Shown: positions 22,032-29,851 of the stretch, in pieces
How positions within the stretch are numbered: position 1 is the first letter of the stretch
Layout of the letters: each line of letters starts with the position of its first letter
Source of the DNA: DATMER01 sp963844885
Lineage (GTDB): Bacteria; Acidobacteriota; Thermoanaerobaculia; Multivoradales; UBA5704
Direction of reading: 5' to 3'
NCBI GenBank assembly: GCA_963844885.1
Contig: CAWJQA010000010.1
Location: 310,001 to 374,000, forward strand
DNA length: 64,000 nt
Translations under genes and position numbers: made by a program
The notes under the pieces: model-generated
The model's database searches: none
Seen by the model: the letters and a program-made list of their open reading frames with translations, nothing else
Told to the model about the DNA's origin: nothing

Positions 22032-22037
22032 TACAAT
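22032..22037 (+). promoter_or_regulatory. Likely -10 box of mutL (leaderless)
   Basis: TACAAT ends 7 nt before the mutL ATG at 22045 and there is no SD, so transcription would start at or beside the start codon. No good -35 box is visible. Confidence 0.5.
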
Positions 22038-22044
22038 CCACCGC

Positions 22045-23862
22045 ATGGGCCGCATCCGACTCCTCCCCGATCCGCTGGTCAGCCAGATCGCCGCCGGCGA
22101 AGTGGTCGAGCGCCCCGCCTCCGTCGTCAAAGAGCTGGTCGAGAACGCTCTGGACGCCGGAGCCGGGGAGCTCGAGATCCAGCTCGAAAGCGGCGGCCGG
22201 CAGCGCATCTCGGTCACCGACGACGGCTGCGGCATGGGCCGCGACGACGCCCTTCTCGCCTTCGACCGCCACGCCACCAGCAAGATCGAGAGCTTCGAGG
22301 ATCTGGAGCGGGTCGCCACGCTCGGCTTCCGGGGCGAGGCGCTGGCCTCCATCGCCTCGGTCGCCCGCGTCGACCTGACCACGGCCGACCGGCCGGGCGA
22401 CGGCCATCACGTCTTCATCGAAGGCGGGAGGATTCGCGTGGCCGAGCCGTTCTCCCGGCCGCGCGGCACGACGATCGACGTCCGTTCCCTGTTTTTCAAC
22501 GTCCCCGCGAGGCGGAAGTTCCTCAAGGCACCCCAGACCGAGCTGCGCCGCTCGCTGGAAGTCGTCCAGGCTTACGCGCTGGCACGTCCGGACGTGCGCT
22601 TCCGCGTCCTCCACGAAGGCCGCGAGCTGCTCGACGCCCTGGCCGCGGGTTCTGAGGTGGAGGGCTCGCTGGAGAGGGTTTCGCAGATCTTCGGCAAGGA
22701 GCTGGCCGGCCAGCTCGCCGCGATTCCCACGGAGGAGAGAGGCGAGGAGAGGATCCACGGCTTCCTCGGGACGCCCGACACGGCGCGCGGCCGGCGGCAG
22801 TTCGTGTTCGTCAACGGCCGCCTGATCCGGGACCGGGCGGTGCTCGCCGTCTTCTACCGCGCCGTGCGGGAAGAGTGGAGGAGCGAGGACTTCCCGGCGC
22901 TCTTCCTCTTCCTGGACGTCCCGCCCGAGGAGGTGGACGTGAACGTCCATCCCCAGAAGGCGGAGGTCCGCTTCCGCGATCCGGCGCTGCTCGACCGCAT
23001 CCAATACGCCCTGCGCCGCGGGCTGGAGCGGGCGAGGGGAGAGGAGGCGGCGCCGCTGCGCCCCCCGGCCTCCCAGCCCTACGTTTCCTTCGCCTGGCAG
23101 GGCCTCGGAGGCGGTTGTGCTCCCGAGACGGCTCCCGAGACGGTGCGCGTCGATTTCGCGGAGCCCGGGCCGGCGCGGCTGGAAACCCGGCCGGAGCCGA
23201 ACGAGCGCCTCGCGCTGCCCTCCTACGCGCCGATCCAGCGGCCGATCGTCCCGCTCTCCGGCCGCAGCGGCGAGGCGAGGCCGTTCCGCCTCCTGGGCCA
23301 GTACAAGGGGACGCTCATCCTTCTGGAAGGTCCGGACGGCCTCTATCTCATCGACCAGCACGTGGCGCACGAGCGCATCCTCTACGAGAGGCTGAGGCGG
23401 TCGATGACCGGAGAAGGGATGCCCGTTCAGCACCTCCTGACCCCGGTCCTGCTCGAGCTGGCGCCGGCCGAGCGTCTCCGTCTCTTGGAGCTGGCTCCCG
23501 GCCTCGACGACTGCGGTTTCGGCCTCGCGCCGCTCTCCGGCAACACCCTGGCCCTGACCGCCACTCCGGCCGTACTCACTGCCGGCGAGTCCGAAGCCCT
23601 CCTCCGTTCGCTGGCCTCGGAGAGTGGCGACGGCCTCGGCGCCTCGGCGGACCTCCGTCGGAGCGTGCTGGAGTCGCTGGCCGCGAGCATGGCCTGCAAG
23701 GCCGCCGTCAAGATGCACCACCCCCTCTCCGCCCCCGAGATGGAAGCCCTCGTCGCCGAGCTCTTCGCCGCCGAGCAGCCCTACGCCTGTCCGCATGGCA
23801 GGCCGATCGTTTTGCAGATGACCGACTCGGACCTGGAGCGCCGGTTCGGGCGGCGGGGATGA
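22045..23862 (+). CDS. mutL: DNA mismatch repair protein MutL (endonuclease type)
   Basis: A 605-residue mismatch-repair ATPase and nicking enzyme. The GHKL ATPase domain shows LVENALDAGA, DDGCGM, RHATSKI and LGFRGEALASI, followed by RGTTIDVRSLFFNVPARRKF. The C-terminal domain keeps the endonuclease metal-binding motif in near-canonical form (DQHVAHERILYE), ACKAAVKMHHPL, CPHGRP and a final FGRR. Nuclease-type MutL is expected in bacteria lacking MutH. The start ATG 22045 fits MxxIRxLPDxLVxQIAAGEV. It is convergent with pdxH, with a 7-bp gap. Confidence 0.95.
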   Translation: MGRIRLLPDPLVSQIAAGEVVERPASVVKELVENALDAGAGELEIQLESGGRQRISVTDDGCGMGRDDALLAFDRHATSKIESFEDLERVATLGFRGEALASIASVARVDLTTADRPGDGHHVFIEGGRIRVAEPFSRPRGTTIDVRSLFFNVPARRKFLKAPQTELRRSLEVVQAYALARPDVRFRVLHEGRELLDALAAGSEVEGSLERVSQIFGKELAGQLAAIPTEERGEERIHGFLGTPDTARGRRQFVFVNGRLIRDRAVLAVFYRAVREEWRSEDFPALFLFLDVPPEEVDVNVHPQKAEVRFRDPALLDRIQYALRRGLERARGEEAAPLRPPASQPYVSFAWQGLGGGCAPETAPETVRVDFAEPGPARLETRPEPNERLALPSYAPIQRPIVPLSGRSGEARPFRLLGQYKGTLILLEGPDGLYLIDQHVAHERILYERLRRSMTGEGMPVQHLLTPVLLELAPAERLRLLELAPGLDDCGFGLAPLSGNTLALTATPAVLTAGESEALLRSLASESGDGLGASADLRRSVLESLAASMACKAAVKMHHPLSAPEMEALVAELFAAEQPYACPHGRPIVLQMTDSDLERRFGRRG

Positions 23863-23869
23863 GGGTCCC

Positions 23870-24466
23870 CTACGGGTAGAGCGTCGTAGCACGCCATCCC
23901 GCGGGGACGCGCTCGTAGGCGGTACGGTCGTGGAGGCGGAAGGCGCCGGAGATCCAGATCTCGATCCAGGACGGCGCGACGCGGAACCCGGACCAGCGGG
24001 CGGGGCGGGGTACGGAACGGCCCAGCCAGCGGGCTTCGAGCAAGGCGACGTCGGCCAGGAGCTGCGGCCGGCCGGACATGGGCCGGCTCTGCCGGGAGGC
24101 CCAGGCTCCGAGTTGGCTCGTGCGGTGCCGGCTGGCGAAGTAGGCGTCGGCCTCCTCGTCGCTCACCCGTTCGGCGGTCCCTAGCACCACCACCTGCTTG
24201 CCCAGTTCGCGCCACCAAAAATTCAGGCTGACCCGCGGATTGGCCAGGATCTCCCGCCCCTTGCGGCTCTCGAAGTTGGTGAAGAAGACGAAGCCCCGCT
24301 CATCCCACCCCTTGAGGAGGACCACTCGCGACGACGGCTGCCCGGCGGCGTCCACCGTCGAGACCACCATGGCGTTGACATCCTCCATGCCCGTGGCGGT
24401 CGCCTCGTCCAGGATCTCGCGGAAACGCTCGAAGGGTTCCCCCAAGGGGACGATGGTCTCACTCAC
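23870..24466 (-). CDS. pdxH: Pyridoxamine 5'-phosphate oxidase family (PdxH)
   Basis: A 198-residue FMN enzyme making pyridoxal 5'-phosphate from PNP or PMP. Motifs include SSRVVLLKGWDERGFVFFTN, SRKGREI, FWWRELGKQV, SRHRTSQLGAWAS and the C-terminal RLHDRTAYER....W....LYP. I prefer the GTG at 24466 (VSETIVPLGEPF), which has TACGAT 7 nt upstream and no SD. Longer upstream readings lack homology. It is divergent from the lycopene-cyclase pair. Confidence 0.92.
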   Translation of the reverse strand: MSETIVPLGEPFERFREILDEATATGMEDVNAMVVSTVDAAGQPSSRVVLLKGWDERGFVFFTNFESRKGREILANPRVSLNFWWRELGKQVVVLGTAERVSDEEADAYFASRHRTSQLGAWASRQSRPMSGRPQLLADVALLEARWLGRSVPRPARWSGFRVAPSWIEIWISGAFRLHDRTAYERVPAGWRATTLYP

Positions 24467-24542
24467 GGGCGGGATCGTAGCGGAACTGGCGCCCGGTTGC
24501 ACGCCTCCCGTCAGTCGCGAGCATGCTATTGTCGCCGCCGTC

Positions 24543-24854
24543 ATGCCTCCCTCGCGGCTGGAGTACCTTGCGCTGGCTTCGATCTTCACCTTTCTCATTT
24601 ACACACTTCTCCAAAGACAGATTCGCATCGTCCTGCGCCGGAGATCCTTCTGGCTCTCTGGAGCCGTATTCTGCTGTCTCTGGGCCGTGCTGGAGAAGTA
24701 CGCTCTGACCCACGATTGGTGGGCCTTCAATCCCGACAAGATCACCGGGCTCTACCTGTTCGGTGTGCCGTTCGAAGAGTATTGCGCCTTCGCCCTCATC
24801 CATCTGTCGACCATAGCCCTGCTGGAAGCGTTCCTCCGCGATGAGCTGGACTGA
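24543..24854 (+). CDS. crtYc: Lycopene cyclase domain protein, subunit 1 (CrtYc-like)
   Basis: A 103-residue protein with three predicted transmembrane helices and the PFEEYCAF motif (PxEE) that marks the heterodimeric CrtYc/CrtYd lycopene cyclases. The subunit also has WAFNPDKITGLYLFGVPFEE. In actinobacteria and fungi the two halves together cyclise lycopene ends in the membrane. The start at ATG 24543 follows a TATTGT box by 10 nt. It overlaps the next gene by 14 bp, implying coupled synthesis of both halves. No other carotenoid gene is in the window. Confidence 0.8.
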   Translation: MPPSRLEYLALASIFTFLIYTLLQRQIRIVLRRRSFWLSGAVFCCLWAVLEKYALTHDWWAFNPDKITGLYLFGVPFEEYCAFALIHLSTIALLEAFLRDELD

Positions 24855-25155
24855 CTTTTCCTTCCTGTACCTCGGGCTGAACCTGGTTCTCCTGATCGTC
24901 GTCACGAGGACCGGGCGGCATCGATGGCGTCCTGTGATCCGCACCCTGCTCTTCGCCTCGGTGTTCCTGTTGGTCTTCGACTCCGTGGCCGAGCACCGGG
25001 GGTGGTGGGACTTCCCCCGCCTGCTCGGTGTAAGCCTTTTCGCGGTGCCCGTGGAGAACATGGCGATCACGATCGGCACCGTGATGAACAGCCTGGTCCT
25101 GTATCTGTTTGTTGACGGCCGCCTTCGCCGAGAGGGTAGAAAAGACAGAACATAA
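24841..25155 (+). CDS. crtYd: Lycopene cyclase domain protein, subunit 2 (CrtYd-like)
   Basis: A 104-residue membrane protein, partner of the preceding gene. It has three hydrophobic helices and the corresponding WWDFPRLLGVSLFAVPVENM block, where PVEN replaces PxEE. ATG 24841 lies within the end of the upstream gene. Together the pair gives the usual six or seven helices of the fused cyclase. The 25156-25233 gap before the next, convergent gene shows nothing clear. Confidence 0.78.
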   Translation: MSWTDFSFLYLGLNLVLLIVVTRTGRHRWRPVIRTLLFASVFLLVFDSVAEHRGWWDFPRLLGVSLFAVPVENMAITIGTVMNSLVLYLFVDGRLRREGRKDRT

Positions 25156-25233
25156 AGGACAGCAAGCCCGTTCCAGAGCGCCCCTCGAACCCGCGCGCTG
25201 CGAGCCCGCGTGGAGGCATGGCTGGGAAGGTCG

Positions 25234-26118
25234 TCAGGCTGAGAAACGAACCCGGTCGCGGATCCCCTTGAAGCCCATCTTCTCGAACACCTCGTCGACC
25301 CGCGCCGGGTCGGCTCCCCGGTAGGCCAGGGAGTCGAGATCCCCCTTGACCGGAGCGTCGGCGGCGACTGTGGCCAGGACTTTCGAGAGCAGGGCTTTGT
25401 CCTGCGACTCGGCGAGGCGGAAGTAGAGGCTCTTGGCGCCGCGGATCTTCGCGAAGCGGACGGCGTCCAGCTTCTCGTAGAGATCCTCCACGTGGTCGAA
25501 GACCGACAGGAGGTCGGCGGCCGACTTGCGGCCGATCCCGGCCACCCCGGGGATGTTGTCCACCGGGTCCCCGGCGAGCGCCAGGAGGTCCACGATCTGG
25601 TCCGGCCGGACGCCGAACTTCGCGGCCACGTCCTCGGGGCCGTAGCGCTCACCCTTGCCGAAGTCGTAGAGGGTGACCTGGCCGCTCACGAGCTGCGCGA
25701 GATCCTTGTCCGAGGTGACGATCACCACCCGGTGCCCCTCCGCGACGAGCGGGGCCGCGAGCGTGGCGATCAGGTCGTCCGCTTCGTACTCGTCGTCGAT
25801 GAAGGTGGCCGCACCAAGAGCCGAGGTGACCTCCAGGCACGGGTCGATCTGCGCCACCAGATCCGCCGGGGGAGGCTGCCGTTGCTCCTTGTAGGGGGGG
25901 TAGAACCGATTGCGGAAGCTGCCGACGAGATTGCGGTCGAAGGCCACGCCGAGGTGGGTGACTTTCTCGTCCGCGATCAGTTTGAGGAGGAAGCTCGCAA
26001 AGCCGTAGACCGCGCCGATCTTCATACCGTCCGGAGTCCGGATCGTGGAGGGCAGCGAGTAGTAGGCTCGAAAGATGTAGGGGCTGGCGTCGATCAGGTG
26101 GACGGTGTGGGAAGGCAT
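25234..26118 (-). CDS. 5'-3' exonuclease (PolI N-terminal-domain / XPG family)
   Basis: A 294-residue stand-alone flap-type nuclease starting MPSHTVHLIDASPYIFRAYY. Conserved metal-binding acidic clusters are visible: LIDAS, AFD, DDEYEADDLIA, TSDKDLAQLV and the helix-hairpin-helix GDPVDNIPGVAGIGRKSAADLL. These match the PolA 5'-nuclease domain. Such solo proteins act in Okazaki-fragment or flap processing. The start ATG 26118 faces nadE across 31 bp, and TATATG lies 8 nt before it on the minus strand. Confidence 0.92.
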   Translation of the reverse strand: MPSHTVHLIDASPYIFRAYYSLPSTIRTPDGMKIGAVYGFASFLLKLIADEKVTHLGVAFDRNLVGSFRNRFYPPYKEQRQPPPADLVAQIDPCLEVTSALGAATFIDDEYEADDLIATLAAPLVAEGHRVVIVTSDKDLAQLVSGQVTLYDFGKGERYGPEDVAAKFGVRPDQIVDLLALAGDPVDNIPGVAGIGRKSAADLLSVFDHVEDLYEKLDAVRFAKIRGAKSLYFRLAESQDKALLSKVLATVAADAPVKGDLDSLAYRGADPARVDEVFEKMGFKGIRDRVRFSA

Positions 26119-26126
26119 GTGCCGCA

Positions 26127-26141
26127 CATATAGCATAGGAT
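26127..26141. promoter_or_regulatory. Back-to-back -10 boxes of the exonuclease gene and nadE
   Basis: In the 31-bp divergent gap, the minus strand reads TATATG (26132-26127), 8 nt before ATG 26118. The plus strand reads TAGGAT (26136-26141), 8 nt before ATG 26150. Neither gene has an SD, so both mRNAs are probably leaderless. Confidence 0.5.
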
Positions 26142-26149
26142 TTGCCCTC

Positions 26150-28051
26150 ATGAGACTGATTCGCATCGCCGTCGCCAGCGTCGACCCTACTGTCGGGGCG
26201 GTCCGGTCGAACGTCGACCGCATGCTCGTCCTGGCGCGGGAGATGGCGGCGGCGGACGTGACCCTGGCGTGCTACTCGGAGCAGGTCGTGGGCGGCTACC
26301 CGCCGGAGGATCTGATCCAGTGGCGGTCCTATGTCGACTGCCAGCGGGCCGAGCTGGAGCGGTTCGCCCGCGAGACCGCGGATCTGGGCACCGTGTTCGT
26401 GGCCGGGATCGCGGTGGCGGTGGGCGGCCAGATCTTCAACTCCGCGGCCGTGGTCCATGGCGGGGCCATCCTCGGCTTCGTGCCCAAGGAGAAGCTCCCT
26501 ACCTACAACGTCTTCTACGAGGCGCGGACGTTCTCCCGCGGCCGGGCCGGCCTCGCCCTGGACGCGGACGGCGTCCCGCTCGGCGACCATCTCTTCTCGT
26601 TCGACTTCGGCACCGTCGCCGTCGAGGTCTGCGAGGACGCCTGGTCCCCGGACGGCCCCATGCGCCGCCGCTCCTACTCGGGGGCCGAGGTCGTGGTCAA
26701 CGTCTCCTCCTCCCCGTACCGGGTCGGCGTGGTCTCCACCCGCCGCGAGATGCTCGCCACCCGCTCGGCGGACAACCAGGTCACCCTCGTCTACGGCAAT
26801 ACGGTCGGCGCTCAGGACGGCCTCCTTTTCGACGGCGGCGGCTACGTGTTTCAGAATGGCCGGCTTGCGCTCGACGCTCCCCGTTTCCGCGAGGGCTGGG
26901 CCGGCTGCGTGGTCGACCTCGACCGCACCCGCCGCATGCGCCAGGAGAACACCACCTGGCGCACCGACCTCGAAGCCTTTCAGGGCCGCGACGCCTCCGT
27001 GCCGGTGCTCGCCGCGAAAGGAACCGCGAAGGGAAAGACCGCCGACCGCTCCGGCCTCCGCTATCCGCCGCCTCCCGGCGACAGCTTCTTCCTTCCAGCT
27101 CCCGGAGCGGCCAGCTCCGATCTCCGCGACCCCCGCGACGAAGTGCTCGACGATCTGATCGCGGCGCTGTCGATGGGCATCCGGGATTATTATCAAAAGA
27201 TCGGCGCCTTCCGCTGCGTCGGCGTGGCCCTGTCCGGCGGCCGGGACTCCATGCTCACCCTCCTGCTCGCCTGGCGGGCGGCCGTGCTCCTGGAGGCGAA
27301 CGTGGGGGAGACGGTCCAGGCCTTTTACATGCCCACCCGCTTCTCGGGGGAGGGGACGCGCGGCGCCGCCGCCACCCTCTGCGAGGAGCTGGGCATTCCG
27401 CTGCGCGTGGTGCCCATCGAGGACGCATTCGAGCGCGAGGTGGAGGCCGCCCGCCAGATGCTCGGCGGCACCGAGCCCACGGCGATCACCTTGCAGAACA
27501 TCCAGGCCCGGCTGCGCTCCGCCCGGATGTGGAACTGGGCCAATACCGCGGGCGGGCTCTTCCTTCAGACCGGCGACATGAGCGAGAAGGCGGTGGGGTA
27601 CACGACGATCGGCGGCGACCTGGAAGGCGCCCTGTCCGTCATCGCGAACGTGCCCAAGACGGTCGTGATCGCGCTCCTGGAGCGCTTCCACCGGCTCTAC
27701 AACCTCCAGGGGGTGGCCCTCGCCCTGGCTACCGCCCCCGGACCGGAGCTGGCCGAGGCCCAGGTGGCGGAGGAGGAGCTGATGCCGTTCCCCGTGCTCG
27801 ACGCCTGCCTCCACCTCTACGCCGGAGAGAAGCTCGCTCCCGGCGAGGTCGCCCGCGCTCTGGCCTCCCTCTTCCCGGATCTCGACCCCGACCGCCTCGA
27901 CGGCTGGGCGAAGCATTTCGCCGCCCTGTTCTCGCGCTCGATCTACAAGTGGGTCCAGTCCCCTCTTTCGCTGCACGTGGGCTCCTTGGACCTGGACCGC
28001 GAGCGGGCCCTCCAGCTCCCTGTCGTCCAGCGCAACGAGTGGAGCGGCTGA
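26150..28051 (+). CDS. nadE: Glutamine-dependent NAD+ synthetase
   Basis: A 633-residue two-domain enzyme amidating deamido-NAD+ with ammonia from glutamine. The N-terminal nitrilase-type amidase has the Glu in CYSEQVVGGYP, Lys in VPKEKLPTYNVF and the nucleophile Cys in VEVCEDAW. The C-terminal synthetase has the P-loop-like SGGRDSMLTLLLAW, LQNIQARLRSARMWNWAN, and GDMSEKAVGYTTIGGDLEG. ATG 26150 gives MRLIRIAVASVDPTVG, the usual family start. Length and domains are complete. Confidence 0.95.
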   Translation: MRLIRIAVASVDPTVGAVRSNVDRMLVLAREMAAADVTLACYSEQVVGGYPPEDLIQWRSYVDCQRAELERFARETADLGTVFVAGIAVAVGGQIFNSAAVVHGGAILGFVPKEKLPTYNVFYEARTFSRGRAGLALDADGVPLGDHLFSFDFGTVAVEVCEDAWSPDGPMRRRSYSGAEVVVNVSSSPYRVGVVSTRREMLATRSADNQVTLVYGNTVGAQDGLLFDGGGYVFQNGRLALDAPRFREGWAGCVVDLDRTRRMRQENTTWRTDLEAFQGRDASVPVLAAKGTAKGKTADRSGLRYPPPPGDSFFLPAPGAASSDLRDPRDEVLDDLIAALSMGIRDYYQKIGAFRCVGVALSGGRDSMLTLLLAWRAAVLLEANVGETVQAFYMPTRFSGEGTRGAAATLCEELGIPLRVVPIEDAFEREVEAARQMLGGTEPTAITLQNIQARLRSARMWNWANTAGGLFLQTGDMSEKAVGYTTIGGDLEGALSVIANVPKTVVIALLERFHRLYNLQGVALALATAPGPELAEAQVAEEELMPFPVLDACLHLYAGEKLAPGEVARALASLFPDLDPDRLDGWAKHFAALFSRSIYKWVQSPLSLHVGSLDLDRERALQLPVVQRNEWSG

Positions 28052-28102
28052 CTCGGGAAGAGGGCGGAAGGCCGGCGGCCTGTCCTGCGTTATCCTTGTC
28101 GC

Positions 28103-28121
28103 AGGGTGGACATGCCACCCT
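28103..28121 (+). promoter_or_regulatory. Stem-loop in the nadE-DUF4126 gap
   Basis: AGGGTGG and CCACCCT form a 7-bp stem around ACATG, about 20 nt before ATG 28144. No T-run follows. It could be a leader structure or a weak terminator. Confidence 0.3.
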
Positions 28122-28143
28122 CTGACGAAAAGGAGCCCGCGCG

Positions 28144-28713
28144 ATGGAAACCCTTCTCAGCATCCTCCTCGGCCTGGGGCTGGCGGCGGCGTGCGGGTTC
28201 CGTGTGTTCGTCCCGCTGCTCATCATGAGTATCGCCTCACGGGCCGGCGCGGGCTACCTGGAGCTGGGCCACGGCTTCACCTGGATCGGCTCGACCGCGG
28301 CCCTCGTCGCCTTCTCGGTGGCCACGCTGCTGGAGATCGCCGGCTACTACATCCCGTGGGTGGACAACCTGCTCGATGCGATCGCCACGCCCACGGCCGT
28401 GGTCGCGGGCATGATGGTGACGGCGTCCGTGGTCACGGACATGGATCCCTTCTTCCGCTGGACGCTGGCCATCGTGGGCGGCGGCGGCACGGCCGCGGTG
28501 TTCCAGGGGATGACCGCCACGGCGCGGCACGTCTCGTCGCTCACCACCGGCGGCCTGGGCAACCCGGTGCTGGCCACGATGGAGGCGGGCAGCTCGGCGT
28601 TTCTGTCGGTGCTCGCGATCCTCATGCCGGTCGTGGCGGTGCTGCTCATCGCCGGGCTCCTGTACTTCGCGGTGAAGCGGCTGCTCTTCCGGCGCCCCGT
28701 GCGGGCCGTCTGA
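28144..28713 (+). CDS. DUF4126 family membrane protein
   Basis: A 189-residue integral membrane protein with about five hydrophobic helices. It begins METLLSILLGLGLAAACGFR and then VFVPLLIMSIASR, and has PWVDNLLDAIATPTAVVAGM, all typical of DUF4126. Function is unknown for the family. AAAAGGAGCC upstream provides an SD. It is followed after 7 bp by a lipoprotein gene and is probably co-transcribed with it. Confidence 0.8.
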   Translation: METLLSILLGLGLAAACGFRVFVPLLIMSIASRAGAGYLELGHGFTWIGSTAALVAFSVATLLEIAGYYIPWVDNLLDAIATPTAVVAGMMVTASVVTDMDPFFRWTLAIVGGGGTAAVFQGMTATARHVSSLTTGGLGNPVLATMEAGSSAFLSVLAILMPVVAVLLIAGLLYFAVKRLLFRRPVRAV

Positions 28714-28720
28714 TGAGGCC

Positions 28721-29851
28721 ATGCCGAACGTCCAGCGCAATCTCGCTCTTCTCGCGGCGGCCGGAGCCCTCCTGGTCTTGGGCTCCGGCTGCGCCTCGAC
28801 GTCAGGGACCCTGAATCCGGCGCAGATCGCCCGCGAGCTGCGCTCCCGCGGGCTCGATCCCGCCACGGTCGTCATCCCCTACCAGCTCACGGACGAGATG
28901 CGGTTGTGGGTCCACCAGGTTGTGCCGGAGCAGACCCCCCTGGAGAAGCGGCTGGAGGTGCTTCTCAACGGCCTGCTCGATCCCGGGAAGCTCAAAATCG
29001 AGTACGAGGCGCGCTACACCGCCACGGCCGAGGAGGTGTTCCGCACCCGGCGGGCCAACTGCCTGGCCTTCACCAGCCTCTTCGTGGGCATGGCGAGGGA
29101 GGTCGGCGTACCGGCGTTTTTCCTGGAAGTGGACGACATCGAGAAATTCGAAAAGGAGGGAGACCTCGTGGTGGTCTCGGGCCATGTGAGCGCCGCCTTC
29201 GGCAGCGGCCCCGGCGTGAAGATCCTCGACTTCTCGGTCAATGCCCAGCCCAACTACCGGCGGGTGCGCCAGATCTCCGACATGAGGGCCATCGCCCTCT
29301 TTCACTCGAACCGCGGCGGCGAGCTGCTGCGAACCGGCCGGCACGAGGAGGCGCTCCCCTGGCTGACGAAAGCCGTGGCGATCGATCCCGACCTCTCCAG
29401 CGCCTGGATCAACTACGGCGTCGCCCTGCGCCGCAACGGCAACCTGGCCGGAGCGGAGAAGGCGTACCGCACGGCCCTGGAAGTGGACCCCGAGTCGGTG
29501 TCGGCGTACCAGAACCTGGCCGCGCTGCTTCGCCATCAGGGCAACAACCAGGAGGCCGACGACCTGCTCGCCATCTCGTCCCGGCTGGGCAGCCGGAACC
29601 CGTTCATCTATCTCGCCCTGGGCGACGTCAGCATGGCCCACGGACGCATCGACGAGGCGCGGCGGTTCTACAAGAGGGCCCTCCGCCTCTATCGCGACAG
29701 CGCCGAGCCCTACGCCGCCATGGGATTGGCCTCCCTGGCCGGCGGCGACTCGTTGGAGGCCGAGCGCTGGCTGCGCAAGGCGGTGGCCATCGACCAGGAG
29801 AACCTGCGGGTCAAGCTGCTCATCGCCCGCCTCGGAGGAGGGCGTGGATGA
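28721..29851 (+). CDS. Lipoprotein with transglutaminase-like and TPR domains
   Basis: A 376-residue lipoprotein: signal peptide and lipobox (LVLGSGCAS) at residues 16-26. Residues 60-190 look like a transglutaminase core with the Cys in RANCLAFTSLFVGMAREVGV, His in VSGHVSAAF and Asp in ILDFSVN, which could be a papain-like catalytic triad. Residues 195-370 are five tetratricopeptide repeats (A..W...ALR..G...AE..Y..AL). Such proteins often act in envelope processing or as scaffolds. The gene overlaps hyuA by 8 bp. Confidence 0.78.
   Translation: MPNVQRNLALLAAAGALLVLGSGCASTSGTLNPAQIARELRSRGLDPATVVIPYQLTDEMRLWVHQVVPEQTPLEKRLEVLLNGLLDPGKLKIEYEARYTATAEEVFRTRRANCLAFTSLFVGMAREVGVPAFFLEVDDIEKFEKEGDLVVVSGHVSAAFGSGPGVKILDFSVNAQPNYRRVRQISDMRAIALFHSNRGGELLRTGRHEEALPWLTKAVAIDPDLSSAWINYGVALRRNGNLAGAEKAYRTALEVDPESVSAYQNLAALLRHQGNNQEADDLLAISSRLGSRNPFIYLALGDVSMAHGRIDEARRFYKRALRLYRDSAEPYAAMGLASLAGGDSLEAERWLRKAVAIDQENLRVKLLIARLGGGRG

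Noticed and set aside
24198..24542. An N-terminal extension of the CrtYc-like protein
   Set aside because: It is antisense to pdxH. The membrane-domain homology begins at ATG 24543.
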